Assembly (NCBI GenBank): GCA_023053545.1
Contig: JAKZAN010000007.1
Coordinates: forward strand, 3,906,001 to 3,970,000
Reading direction: 5' to 3'
DNA length: 64,000 nucleotides
Source of the DNA: Lepidurus packardi
Lineage: Eukaryota > Arthropoda > Branchiopoda > Notostraca > Triopsidae
Each line of letters opens with the position of its first letter. Within the stretch, counting starts at the first letter, position 1. The notes under the pieces were generated by a model. It was given only the letters and a program-made list of their open reading frames with translations, was not told the origin of the DNA and searched no databases. Below are positions 23,993 through 35,989 of the stretch, piece after piece. Made by a program: the position numbers and the translations under genes.

Positions 23993-24260
23993 CGCGACGC
24001 AAGGACTAAACGACAACAAGACTACGGGTCCCCGACAATATGGAACCCGACAAGAGATTAGAAGGTACGCCGTATGAAAATTTACGCCACAATGACTGTG
24101 AACCACGACTTAAAAGACTACGAATCCTGAATTAAGGACAAGGTTTCGTTAGGTTAGCTTAGGGGTATGCAGTCTTTAAGTATGGGTCCGTAGTCGTTGT
24201 GACGTTAATTTTGAATATGGCTTAGGCACCTTTTAATCTCGCTGGCGCTTAACAAATGAA
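23993..24260 (+). mobile_element. Foldback-like family C, copy 3 (interrupted)
   Basis: The left arm starts GCAACGCGACGCAAGGAC and the inverted arm near 24170-24200 reads GTCTTTAAGTATGGGTCCGTAGTCGTTG. The core near 24228-24260 (TTTTAATCTCGCTGGCGCTTAA) matches the core of copy 2 in reverse. The copy stops where the family F element begins at about 24261, suggesting that F inserted into it or that the copy was truncated there. Confidence 0.55.
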
Positions 24261-24550
24261 CAGGTAACCGTAGGCATATAGCCAAAACCCAACCTGCACA
24301 AACCACAGCGTTGCCAGATCGTGTCAAAATAAGTTGAGGTCTATGGAAAAAGCGGGGAAATTAAAAATGTTAGGTTAGGTTATACTAGTTTTAGTTAGTC
24401 AGAAAATCATAATAATCTTAGCACACTAAAGGCCTTACTCTTATAAGCACCAATTTTGTCATCAAGTGGCAACGCTGTAAGAACTTTCCCCATGCTATTT
24501 CCCCTATCCTGGTTTGTACAGGTTGGGTTTTGGCCATATGCTAACCGCAG
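24261..24550. mobile_element. Family F MITE-like element with ~40-bp inverted repeats
   Basis: The left end contains GCATATAGCCAAAACCCAAC followed by CTGCACAAACC; the right end, read in reverse complement, contains GCATATGGCCAAAACCCAAC followed by CTGTACAAACC, about 40 bp of good inverted match. An inner pair, AGCGTTGCCA and TGGCAACGCT, is also inverted. The unit is about 290 bp with no coding frame and includes a GGTTAGGTTAG run near 24370. Confidence 0.65.
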
Positions 24551-26436
24551 TCCTTTTTTCTACGTCCTCTTTTCGCTTTCTTTTTTGTAAAATTTTAAGC
24601 TAATTCTATAACCATTTGGTTGTAACATTAGTTAAACAATTTACAAAAATGGGAAGCGAAAAGGTACGGCTGAAGTTAAAGAACTAGTTTTGTAACCGGA
24701 CGGTTATAAAAGTAGTTTTAAAACAAACTTGTGTGTGCCGTATTATTTTGCAAGGCTCTAATTTCTTACAATCTTCGCATAACTACTGACTTTCGTTACT
24801 GAAAGTTAGTTTAGACTTTCATAGTATGTTGCTCATTAATGACTTTTGAGTACTAAGAATTAATGTATCTATATTTATTAGCCCCGTTTTTATGGCACTG
24901 TTCTATAAAGTAATACTTAAACGAAGCAAAAAGTCAAACATGAAAAACGGATTACTCCGTTGTCACATTTGCTTTGATGTTTTGCTCGTTCCCATTAAGA
25001 ATTCACAAAAACACAACTTCCTTGGAAATCGATAATAACGCAAGAAACCGGTAATTTCAAGAAACCGGTAATTTGATTAAAACGCTATGCTTGCTCCTTA
25101 ATTCAACTATTGATATGTCGGTTGGGCTTTGGCATCAGCATTGCTGAAATAACTATGTTCCAAGCCTTTCATCATTTCACAATAAATTTCATAATTTAGT
25201 CATAGCAATGAATACGAAGACAAGACGGTATATATCGATACATTGGCTACTTGTTCCAACTTTCCTTTCGCAAAGTTTCATTTGACATGTATTTCGCTTC
25301 GGCCTCTTCTCGAGGCAAGAAATTTTGTTTTCCCAAATGAGTAGGATTAGCCCAACCGCTAGGAGGGAATCCATAACCGAAGCGGCAACATTGCTTCCAA
25401 AAAAAGAGAAAAAATATGGAATACCTTAACAGCAATAAATTTCCTTCACTTATGCTGAACTTCCTCCGAACTCTATTTCGTTTAGGTCAAAGTCCCATTC
25501 TGTAAAGCTTGGCAAATATCGTTTAACGGGAGTTGTCCCCCACAAAAAATATCGTTTACAGAAAACTGAGAGTCTGACACAAGCTGATATAGTTAATTCG
25601 GCTCGATAAATCTAAGCTCAAACCACACGGCCAGTCTGCAATGACAAAAAGAAAAGAGAAATAATGTCACCTGAGCTGAGAACACAAAGGTTCAGAAATC
25701 GAGACATGCGCCATTTTGCCCCCTATGGACCAAAAAATCCTTCAAGAATTTTTACGACTTCCTATTAACCGGATGACAGGAGCTTTATCAACGCTACGCA
25801 GGAATACGCTGAGACACTTTCATGGACAAGAAAAATGACCGTCAATCCAATCAACTCTAAAATTGAGGGCAAACGACGGTGTCGCCTGAACAGAGCGACG
25901 TCATAAAACCATTTTGATTCCTTTATGGGCCCCCAAAGTAAACTTTCCTTTTTTCTATACATGCTACCAAGTTAGCTTAGCAAATGTGTTGCCATTTTAA
26001 CGGGCAGATGACGATCCATTTCATGCTACTTCTGTAATGGTAACGGAATCCCATAGACGTCTTTAGGGTATAACGGGCGATTCACAAAACGCCCCATAAC
26101 TCACCTTAATTCCAAAAGTTTTGCGGATTACTCATTAACGCGCAGGGGACGTGACGTGCTTACTTGCAATGTAGAAAATAGCTGTATTTATGGGTGCTCA
26201 GAGTTTCGTAACTTGTCAAACCAAGTAAATTTACCACCCGACGAGCGTCTTGCGTCGACAATGAAATAAGACCATACATATCATGAAGGGCTGATGTCAA
26301 ACACGCCAGAACTTCTCGCTAGGGCTTACTGTGAGGAGGCCAATGGGAGTAAACCTTAACTTTCACTGTTGTCGCATAAAAGGTATCCAGGTTACAAGTA
26401 AACGTTAGCATAACGATACCGAAATCGTTGAAGTTC
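24551..26436. other. No gene recognised
   Basis: The stretch is AT-rich, with no recognised gene family. A short direct repeat AAGAAACCGGTAATTT occurs twice near 25043-25074. Frames are short and lack ATG starts. Confidence 0.4.
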
Positions 26437-26722
26437 GGGCAACGGGCCACAAGGACGACCCGACACAAGGACACCAGGCCCGACGCAAAGACGCCCGGCA
26501 CCGACAGAAGGACGAGAAAGAACATAATCATTTAAGGGACCAATATAGAATTTCGGGTGTAAAAAGATTCTGCTCAGTTTTAAGCCCCAACGAGATTAGA
26601 AAGTGCTTAAGCAGTATTAAAAAACACGTCACAAGACTAAATTAGGTTTGGTTATGTTATGTTAGGCGTCCTTGTGTCGGGTACACGGAGTCCTTTTGTC
26701 GAGTCGTCCGTGTGTCTACTTC
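26437..26722 (+). mobile_element. Foldback-like family C, copy 4 (two arms)
   Basis: The left arm starts GGGCAACGGGCCACAAGGAC and runs into CGACACAAGGACACC and CGACAGAAGGACG units; the right arm carries GTCCTTGTGTCGGGTACACG, then GTCCTTTTGTCGAGTCGTCCGTGTGTCTACTTC. Core sequence (ACGAGATTAGAAAGTGCTTA) is shared with copy 2, as is the GGTTAG-type stretch inside the right arm. Length is about 286 bp; no ORF. Confidence 0.7.
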
Positions 26723-26834
26723 CCGAATTTCGTCATCTATGGACATCATTCAATTTCCCAATAGACTTGACGTCTAAGAGTTAAAATGCGCCTGGTAAAA
26801 CACGTTTCACATTTAGGTTTTCAAATGTAGATAT

Positions 26835-26960
26835 GGGATTATTAATGTAAAGTAAAGTTTGCAAAGCTTCACACGTCAACAGTTTTTCTAAACTTTTCCG
26901 AGTTCAGAGGTATAAGATTTCCAAACGTGACGTCAGATTGGTGTTAGAATGTAGGCTGAA
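26835..26960 (+). repeat. Family D dispersed repeat, copy 1 (partial)
   Basis: It shares with the two copies below the order GGGATTATTAATGTAAAG, AACTTTTCCGAGTT, an AGAGGTATAAGAT block and an ACGTGACGTCAGATTGGTGT block. It ends before the 3' half present in copies 2 and 3. Confidence 0.5.
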
Positions 26961-26996
26961 ACGTAAAATGTCGACTTTACTTAAAGTAAAAATAAT

Positions 26997-27270
26997 GGGA
27001 TTGCGTAATGTAAAGTTTTCAAAGGTTCACAAGTAGATAGTTTAAATTATAAACTTTTCCAAAATTTGAAAGAATTTTTCCGAGTTTAGCGGTATACGAC
27101 CCACAATGTGACGTCACATCAGTGTTACCAATGGGTAGCCCACCTATAACGCGAAGCAAAGAGAAGCAAGAATAACCTCGTCCTTACATTTCTCGTAATG
27201 AGCCCTGCCTTCACAAATAAAAAAAACTGAAAACCTGTGTACATAATATCTGACGTCGGAGCACGGAGCC
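26997..27270 (+). repeat. Family D dispersed repeat, copy 2
   Basis: About 270 bp, closely matching 28735-29005 through GGGATTGCGTAATGTAAAGT, TTTGAAAGAATTTTTCC, the TGTGACGTCACATCAG palindromic core, TACCAATGGG, AACCAAAGAGAAGC-like and CGTCCTTACAT blocks. The central TGACGTCA is a perfect CRE/AP-1-type palindrome kept in all copies. Class and ends are unknown. Confidence 0.65.
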
Positions 27271-28210
27271 AGCCGGGAATAAGCGTGAAATACTGTATTC
27301 TGACGAACAACTTGGGAGACCTTAACGCACGAAGGCTGTTTTCTTGATCTTAATTCCTCTTTCCAAATGTTCCTACGTGATACGTAAGATCAATAACCGC
27401 AGTTACAAGCCACCTTCCCGCAAAAAAGAAAAAAACGCAGCAAAAACTTCCTTCCCCAGAACAAACAGAAATAAAGCAAACAGTGTTGTATTGGGTGCAA
27501 CAGCCACGCTTGTCGAACACTTGGTGTGGATAGGCTAAGAGTTAAGTCAACTCAATTTGGCAAATTTCGTTAGGCGGCAGGCCCTGGCGACCTCCCAGGC
27601 ACGCATTAACGACGGCCGTAGCGATAGCATATTAATCTTCATGTTGGCGGTCGCGGCTAGTAGAGAGCAAGGGTTTCCTATCGATCCCGGTTCTAACCTA
27701 TAACTGTGATCCACCACTTTTACTGATCAGCACAGCCTCCCAAATCCCTTACCTCCTTGTCTTGCTTTAAACTTCTCTCGTCCCTCCTCTTTCCTTACCC
27801 GACAAAACTCTTTATAAAAAAACGCCTTGTCATTACGTCGTTTGAGCCTCATCAAAAAGGGCTATTGTATGCATGAACTAACTTAACTTTTATCGACCAT
27901 TCGTGCCAGGTTTGCTTAATGAGCCTTGGCCCCATCTAACTCTGTAACCTTTAGTCTGTGACAGCAGCAACAGCAGCTTCTTCCAGCTGCATAATCCAAT
28001 CTCCCGATCTTTTCCTTTGTCTCTTTTTTTCCTCATTATCCTAACGTTCTGGTTCCCAGTATCAATACAGTCCAAGCTCAAACACAAGCAAGGAGGGGCA
28101 CATTACTCAAGTTCCTACTCTGGGAAGTTTATTTACTTTTACTTTTTGCGTTTTTTTTTTGTTTTAGTTGGGGGTGGGAAGGGTCATACGTTTAGGGCTA
28201 CTTTTTCTTC

Positions 28211-28531
28211 TCAAGCATTTCTTTTTGTTACAAAAAGTTGTTTGCTTCTCCAAGAGGCAAGCCAAGAGGTCAACACAGTTAACATGCCTGAGGGCTTATG
28301 GACTTGGACGTTGGTAGATAGCTCGGGTAGTCCAAGATATGCATAGCCAATGAGCGAACAAGCCTCGGTTAAACAACCAAGCTCAGAGCCATCTTTCACG
28401 TCGACTGTTGAGACAGAAATGTAGCATTCAAGCGCCTCAACGAAGGCTATGGGGGTTATATTTATAATTACGTACAGGGGCCTCCCGTGGGACATATTTA
28501 CGGGCCCAAGGGCCCGTAATATAAGAACCAT
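28211..28531 (-). CDS. Hypothetical open frame of 106 codons, not recognised
   Basis: The frame begins at a true ATG (28529-28531) and stays open to 28211. It has no recognised domain; residues 17-32 include a short hydrophobic patch and the rest is mixed. A perfect 10-bp inverted repeat with a 2-base spacer (28498-28519) lies in its first codons, which suggests structured non-coding DNA as readily as a gene. No splice or conservation support is visible; chance is a serious alternative. Confidence 0.15.
   Translation of the reverse strand: MVLILRALGPVNMSHGRPLYVIINITPIAFVEALECYISVSTVDVKDGSELGCLTEACSLIGYAYLGLPELSTNVQVHKPSGMLTVLTSWLASWRSKQLFVTKRNA
28498..28519. repeat. Perfect inverted repeat TTACGGGCCC / GGGCCCGTAA
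   Basis: Two exact 10-base arms are separated by AA. With one further offset the match extends into ATAT on both sides. This GC-rich palindrome is unusual in the AT-rich surroundings and could form a short hairpin or be the junction of a mobile element. Confidence 0.85.
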
Positions 28532-28734
28532 ACATGCAAAACAACATTTCCCTCAGTACCACAGACACAGTGCAATATTGCTTATTACTGCAGTGTTAAC
28601 TAAAGACATTACCCACGTCACGAAACATGAAGGTTTTGAAGCAAGCTACGTCTAAATAAATTTCCAGTAATTTACAAACAAACAAATAAATATAAATCTA
28701 TCCTAACATAAAGACAAATGTAACTTTACAAACA

Positions 28735-29005
28735 GGGAATTACATAATGTAAAGTTTCCCAGCTTCAGACTTGGCACTATTAGAATTCTAAATTTCTCCA
28801 ACATTTGAAAGAATTTTTCCCAGATTAGCGGTATACAATCCCCAATGTGACGTCACATCAGCATTACCAATGGGAATCCTACCTATCATGCAAACCAAAG
28901 AGAAGCGAGAAAACGTCGTCCTTACATCTCCTCGTAATGAACCCTGCGTTCGCAAGGGAGCACAGTGAAAAGCTGACATACAGAATATTTGACGTGGCGA
29001 GACAT
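28735..29005 (+). repeat. Family D dispersed repeat, copy 3
   Basis: This is a direct-orientation copy of the sequence at 26997-27270, about 1.7 kb downstream, sharing the TGTGACGTCACATCAG core, the TACCAATGGG block, the CGTCCTTACAT block and a closing AATATYTGACG. Differences are scattered substitutions and small indels, so the duplication is old. Confidence 0.65.
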
Positions 29006-32000
29006 TTTACAAAATTGTAAATCAGTCAAGGTTTTGAAACACTTTCAACAGCTATTCCTGGAACAAGCTCCAACTTTCATAGAATGCTTCGAAAAAAAAC
29101 ATTTTAAATATACACTGCGAAAGTTAGCGGTTACTTTTCAAGCCACTTCAAAATTTGTGAAGGACTAAATATTGTAATTTCTATTATAGAACGTGATTTG
29201 AGAACACTTTATTACCATGCGAGGCGCTTTGCAAGTAGAGTCTATAGTTGTTTAAAAAACTGTTTCGTCAGTATTTCTTTCGATGTGTTACCTTAACTGA
29301 CGTCGACAGCCGCAAGCATCGCTAGACGTTATTTGATTTCTTTTCACGAATTTCCAAGCCAATAGTAGGAAGTTTGCCATTTCACATTGTTTCTCGCACG
29401 AATTCCAAGTTTGATTTGCTGTTTTAGTGTAAATAAATACCAAACAGGGTTTTATTCAAATGCTTTTTTCCCTACCCTAAACGAGAACCTATATAACACC
29501 AGAGAGAACATCTATGGCTATTTAACCCATGTGTGGATACACAGTTGTTCACGGTTGTTCGAATTTCACACCTAGTTCTACTAGCGCTCAACCCAGGCTT
29601 CGAAACTATAAAGCGGCGGAAAACAAACTCTCCCACTTTGCTAATGGTCCGATTATATAGTTTACGTACTAGTGCAAGCGCTTACGATTTTGTTCTTCCC
29701 CTGAGGCTTGTAGTTAAAATAATGACTGAACAAATCCTATCAGACAAACATGCTTTTGGCTTTGCCCCAGAATTAATTGCAGTACTGCAATTATTTCTTG
29801 TTTTAACTCCCTATTTTTGTAGAAATAAACACGTCAATTCAGCTTCAAAACGTCCACTAACCTCCATTAACCTTGACTAACCGTCACTTAATTACTTTTA
29901 GCCTTTCTATCCTTCTCCTGCATTTGTAAAAAAAAAAAAGGTATTGGAGACAAAGTAAATGGCTGATTTGGAATGTAGGTTTTCGTCTGGGTCTGAGCAC
30001 AGTTGCATGTTTGAAATATAGCCCACAATTCAAGGGAAACGAGGGCTATCGAAATTTTATCATCAACCGTTATAACATAGCTCAGAGGAATGCTTTAGTG
30101 GGACAACTTGAGTATGCTGAAAGATCCCTCATGACAACGGATCACACAACTGACTTCTGGACCTTTGTTATCAACCGAAAAGTTAAGGACTCAAATATAT
30201 CACATTCCACTGGTCTAACTTACACGCCGCTTCATAAAGTCTGCCAAACTTCTAGGATTCCAACAATTAGACTTCCAAGAGGCTCTATCTAGAACTCGTA
30301 TTGGGCGTTGAACAAGGGAGAACTTGCGTTGGTGATGACGTGGAACCCATAACTGATTTCAGAAACCCGCAAAGCTGGAAATTATCTCTCGATATCATTT
30401 CCATAACAATGGCAACTTCCTTCACTGCAAAGGAAACTCATCACAGAGATTAAAACTCACCACTACTAAACCCTTTAGTCAATACGTTGAATTATGCGTC
30501 CGAGTACTAGCTAGTAATAGCTCACAATTCTGCACACCATTATCTCGCAGATATTACTGTTTCCAAGTGCAAACGTAACTTTGAGTCAGGTAAACAAGTT
30601 ATCAGAAACGTTAGATTTTTCTTTACATATTTTACTTATTTAATAAAAAACCCACGTAGAAAATGAATATTTAACAGTATAAAAACTGAAAGCAGTTAAT
30701 TATTGATGACTAAATTAAAAAGAAGTATTTTAAACAATGTTTCTATTGAGATCCTGTAGCTTATTTGGTGAAACAACAATCATTTTTAGCGAGCAGTCTG
30801 AGAAAAGCTGCAGTGTCATTTTTGGATTTTTATTATTTATTTTGTTGTTTTATTTAAGTTTGATTTTTTTTATTTATAGAACTACTTATTGATCTGCCTA
30901 ACCTTAGCTAGTAAATTTGAATAATACGTAATTATTTTTTAGAAACAGACGGGGTAATACTAAGAATTTCGAACTTTCCAAACTTCATGGACCAAAGTAC
31001 ACGAGACCTGTCTGTTCCAGGTATTGGAATGGCTAATATAGCGAACCCAAGGGCAAAGTTTTGCCATACTGCTAATTATACCCCGCAACTAGAAATTTGC
31101 CAACTTTCTCTGACTGTTTTTGCATAGCGACGCATGCAAATGAACGAATTCACGTTAAAAAGCTCATTAAGAGGCGCAAGTTACCCACTTTGCCATGAGG
31201 GTAGGCATTCGCATATTCAGAGGTCAAAGGTTTCTCACGAAAAACAGGCCAAAATGTCAAGGTAACTGTTGCGCGGTACAGTAAGAATTTTCCCAGCAAA
31301 ACAAATATTGCTCTAGGCCCGGGGGGCCGTTGCTGCCAAAGTTTTACGGCTGGTGAAGAGAGAACGGCTACTCTTTCCAGGTCTGTGCACTTTGTGAGGC
31401 AACAAATTGTTAAACGCAACTTGCCGAGTCGCCCGACCCCATATAACTCACGGTTTACGGCCGCCATTTCTTAGCAATCTATAATCCAATTCCTCCTACA
31501 CAGAGTTAATTCCTAATACACGCAATTTCCGTTCTCCTCCTCAGGGTGCAGATTAGGATTTATTTGTAACACTCCTTCAAACTATGTACTATGCTCCAAA
31601 CTCCCCCTCTCCCAAAGAAACACGCAAGACAACTTTCTTATTACGTTCTTAGTTCTTACAAAAGCGTGTCTAACGTTCTTTGTAGCCCCAAGTAGTGGGC
31701 GGGGCTTCGCGTATTGCTGCCATCAACGCTTCATCTCCGCTTCTCCACGTAAGAATATTTCCCCTGGCGGCTCCCCTTACTTAAATGCTGACGTTTATGG
31801 AGCTAGCACGAAGGCCGACCTGGACCTAGACCTCTATTCAAACACCCGTCTTCTCCCCTCCTTTTCATTTATATACGTTGCAAACTACTCGTGTGTCTAG
31901 GCCACGCGAGAAAAGCGAAAAAAATAAACAAAACAGAAGAAAAACACGTAGAATGCTAATAAGCGTATTTGCAATGTAGCAGGAGCTTCCAAACTTATCC

Positions 32001-33785
32001 CGGATCTCGCCAAAAAAAGAAAAGAGATCTGCATAGCAGCAGACAACGTAATTTCATGCAGACTTGTCGCCATAAAATAAATTACCAGGTTTTATCACAG
32101 TAGCATGCCGAGAAGCTTTTATAAATATGTGCTGCCTATGATCTTAATGAACGTTCAAAAGCTTTTTCTCTTACCTTCTTTTAATGGAACAATGGAGTTT
32201 GTTGTGCAGTCCTAGTCAGAAATAGAGTACACGTGAAAACACCTAGATGGAGTGGATAGTTGTAGTTAAATCTTTCTTCGCATCACCACAAAATCCGCAC
32301 CGTTGCTCAGTTACAGGCACAATTTCACGACGACAGTAAACAAACAGCGCCAAATTGCTTTCACCCGAACAAACCCAGAAGCACACGACTGTATTGTACA
32401 CAGCTCTTATTCTGGTAACCACAAAATTTTCCGCTTAATTTATCCGCCAGTATTTCACATAACTTTTTATCTCGGTCCACGGTGCACAATTTAGGCTACA
32501 AGAATCCTTAAACCGCGTTCACAAGGAAAAAGCGAACAATTTCTCAAGTCTTTCCTTAAAGCGCGTTCCCACTGACGTGACGGGTTAATGGTACCTTTGA
32601 CCCTTACGCGTTGATTTCAGCAATGAAAACTTCAACAACGAAAAGGTCTGTCAACCGCAGCCAAACATCCCCGGGTACTAACTTCCAACAATGAAATGAG
32701 GTGTTTAGCAAGTTTTCGTTGGGAGTTTTAGGTAAGCAAATGGCCGATCTGCGGATAACGGCCAAAGTTTGCCAAAAAAGCCACGTGTCTGCGAGATCGG
32801 TCTGCAGTCACTTGCACAGCCAAAGTTTTGAAACGCGTGGAACCCTTTGCTACTTTTTTTCCTCACCTTGGAGACGAACGTCTTCTTGGCTTGTGTGCAC
32901 TAGTCCTTTACGAGCCAAGACAATCTCATCAATTGCAAATCTGGCGAGTGGGAAAGGCAAAAGCTCCAGAAGACTTGGAAACTTTGTTCTAGAAGTGGAG
33001 AGCTTCTTTAGCTTCTCGGGTCCTTTCGCAGTGAAAGGACTCGCTGGGTATTAAACCCGCGAGTCACACTCTATCGCGATACTACGCCAGCAAAGGGATA
33101 AAAACAAACTCAAGTACAGCTGGTTAAAGCGGTGAAAAACTTCCCCGAAGCGCAAAGCATCCACAGGGGCGACTGCATCCCCAATCCAATTGCTCGTTAT
33201 CAAAGGGACCACTTGATCGACATTGTCACAAGGTCGAAACCAGTCGACTTAACATTAACCTTCCGAATGTATATTCCGCTTTCCTCTCTTTGTCACTAAT
33301 GAAACCAACTTTCCCAAAACTTCACTCAAGACATACCGAAAGTACCTCTTCCTTCTTTTTTTTTTTTTTAACGGAAAGCACTCGATGCTGCAGAAGTTAT
33401 AATAACAACCAGTTTAACGTCTGGTCGATGACAGTCGACTGCAGCAGTTGGCCCAAAAAAGATTCCTTTGACTCTCCTCCGCAGACCTGGAATGTAGTGC
33501 GGCTGTGCAGTACACTCCGGCGCGTCTTGGGTCACTCTCTCCGTTACTAGTGTCATTCCGCATCTGATATTCGGGTCAACAAGGACAACCAAGGCGTTGA
33601 ACGACGTTATACCTTATTCGCCTTTGACACTTACAATGTTCGAGGCCTTTGATAATTAAGAAAGAAAAACAAGAATTTTGTTTTCTGTTTCTCTCAAAGA
33701 TATCTTTGATCTTACAACTATATCATAGGGGACCTACAACTCTATAACTCAGCTCTACAATAAAATTATGCAATTGTACTTTTAA
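29006..33785. other. Gene-poor stretch, nothing recognised
   Basis: Frames at 29533-29880, 30011-30292, 31150-31467 and 32701-33054 are open, but they match no family I know and most start at GTG or TTG. A poly-A run lies at about 29928 and a GGGCCCGGGGGGCC-like patch at about 31317. No RNA gene is recognised. Confidence 0.4.
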
Positions 33786-33885
33786 GGCTCCCGTATACCT
33801 TAGCTTATTGATCCGAAACAGTTACAGATCGCACTGATGTTTGCTATTGTTTTGCCGAAGCCGTGTGTAAGAAAATCCCAAAGTT
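33786..33885 (+). repeat. Family A element, one end
   Basis: TTAA is followed by GGCTCCCGTATACCTTAGCT, then TATTGATCCGAAACAG, GATCGCACTGATG and a TTGCTATTGTTTTGCCGAAG block that matches the reverse complement of 3848-3930. The opposite end was not found within 500 bp, so the right limit is the end of visible similarity. Confidence 0.65.
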
Positions 33886-35696
33886 TATACGCTTGTTTCG
33901 ATTCTGAAAAGTATAACTTGTCAACAAAATTTGCTATAGCACCACAATATCCCAAACGAAGTATAAGTTTCTATAAGTAAAAATGTTTCATTTAAAATTA
34001 CTACTAAATAATTATGTGACCAAAAACTTCCTTCTAAATACACAAATTTCCACATGGAAAAACAATCACTTGAATAGGCTGAATTCAAGTTTTCAGGAAA
34101 TGTTAAACTCCGTGAAGAGTAAAAGAGACTCTTTACGGAGAATGGTAGCCTGGGGGAAGTTAACGACTCCAGGCTAAGTTACTACACCATGTCTCCAATT
34201 TTTTTTACTGATTTGCCTTACACAACCTTGCTCCCTCCTCAGATTCAGGCATCTTTAGTTAATGACCTAATTAAGCTGACTCGCAGACTGGCAAATAAAA
34301 TTTTTTTTCCGGATTTTTCTTTTTTTAGGAGTGGAATTGTGGCACACACTAGCTGAATTCATGTGGGAGTCACCAAACTTGGAACCAAACAATTTAAAAA
34401 GAAAAAAAAAGAAAAAATGGGTTTCATACCGGTTTGCACCGGTTGGTTAATTTTGGAAATTACTTAATCAAGTGTAAGTGTAATCAATTGCTCGAATGCA
34501 ATTTCGATTAATATTCAGTCCTACCAGCTGGAACACCAATATACAGTTGTGTTTTTATTAGAAAACAACGGAAGAGAAAAGAAACGATATTTCAGAGCTA
34601 CAAAAGAAAAAAAAATTAATAATTCAACAGGGGATTCTAGTGGTAATGAGTCTCTACAACTAGAGTTGGCTTTACCTGCATTTTAGCTCCGAGTTAACAA
34701 CGAAGGCGGAAGAAGCACAATTTCAGTTTCTTTTCTTAAGCGGATTCTTTAAGAGTAAGAGTCGGTCTAACACACGGGAGTTTTCTGAAAAGACGAGAAG
34801 GAGAAGAATTAGAATAGTTGGTCGTCATTCCGACAGACGCTAGAACTCAACAGCCCTAATTTTTCTTTTCCTATTTCTTTCTCCTTGTCGCAGCTAAATT
34901 TCCCCAAGGTCTAATTGAATCACGTGGCTATTCGAGCTTCACCATTGTCTCGCATTGTGTCTCAAGACTAACTGTGTGTAACCCTGACCAACCAGATGAC
35001 AGAATAAACTAAATCATGTCGGGCCTTTTTCTCATCTTTTCACTGTTTCCTTCTTTTGTTGTTAAAAAAAAACAAAAAAAAACTTTAAATAAACTAGCAC
35101 GCTCTTCATTTAAGAAAGCTGGGTCATGTATATACCTGAGTAGCAGCTGACAAATTTTAGGGGTGTAATGAAGCTTTTACAAACCAAGGGTGGTTTATCA
35201 TATCATTAACATAAAAATTACGCTGCAAAGCGGGAAAGTCAGGGGGACACGATTAAGATGGGAAGTAACAAACGTAGTACATGTCAGATACTTTGTATGG
35301 TAATACAAAAAGGAAAATATGGTAATACAAACTGATAAGCTGTTTAGGTGTTTTTCTGGATCATCTTTCTGTTATTCTTTGTGGTAATGCAGCTCCCAAA
35401 AATTCTCAAAATTTCTTTGGCGAGAAGACCTCAACGTGTTGTTTCGAAAGTATGACCACTTGAACAGAGCGTTATATTAAGGGCAATATACCATATATTT
35501 AAGAGCCATATACATCTTTTGTTTTAAAAAAATCGAATTAAAAAGCCTAGTTTCTGGCAATTCGTCGTTCCCACCATGAACGAAGTAGTAATTACGCTAC
35601 TAAACAGGAAATTTTGGAAGTAGGATCACGTAACTTTCTGATGTCACGGACGTACTATCAATGTACATGGTACCCGAGTTTTGTTTACAGTTTCAA
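33886..35696. other. No feature recognised
   Basis: The stretch is AT-rich, with several A/T homopolymers (for example near 34199, 34405 and 35066). Neither a gene family nor a repeat is recognised. Confidence 0.4.
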
Positions 35697-35989
35697 GGCT
35701 CCCGTGCTGCTTAGCTTGTTGGGCCAATATGGCATGGGGGGAAGGATGTGTCTTCACTGAAAGATGTAAATTAATTTGCCACCTATGCGAAAGAAAGCAT
35801 TGTCAATTTGAAAACGTACCTTAGTCACTACAGTCGTACATTTTTAAGAAAAAACTTATGCTAATTGAGTAGGTGGTTATACAGTTATCCTGCACGCTGT
35901 CTCATGCGTAGAAGCAATGCGCGGCCATATACACCCTAGCAAATCATTGCGCGTCACCTAGTGGCAGTATGCTAAGTTGTGCGGGAGCC
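35697..35989. mobile_element. Family B MITE-like element, complete
   Basis: This 293-bp unit starts GGCTCCCGTGCTGCTTAGCT and, in reverse complement, its right end starts GGCTCCCGCACAACTTAGCA. The first eight bases and the TTAGC block are shared with family A, and the right flank is TTAA, so A and B look like related groups using the same target. The interior matches 20519-20690. No coding frame. Confidence 0.65.

Larger units (their letters stand above)
27271..28734. other. Between family D repeats; one ATG-started open frame
   Basis: No family is recognised. It contains the 106-codon minus-strand frame listed at 28211-28531 and a perfect GGGCCC-rich inverted repeat at 28498-28519. A CAGCAACAGCAGC stretch lies near 27963. 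Confidence 0.35.

Noticed and set aside
24368-24380. TTAGG repeats as a telomere or interstitial telomeric block
   Set aside because: There are only two or three units, and they recur within element families rather than as a real array.
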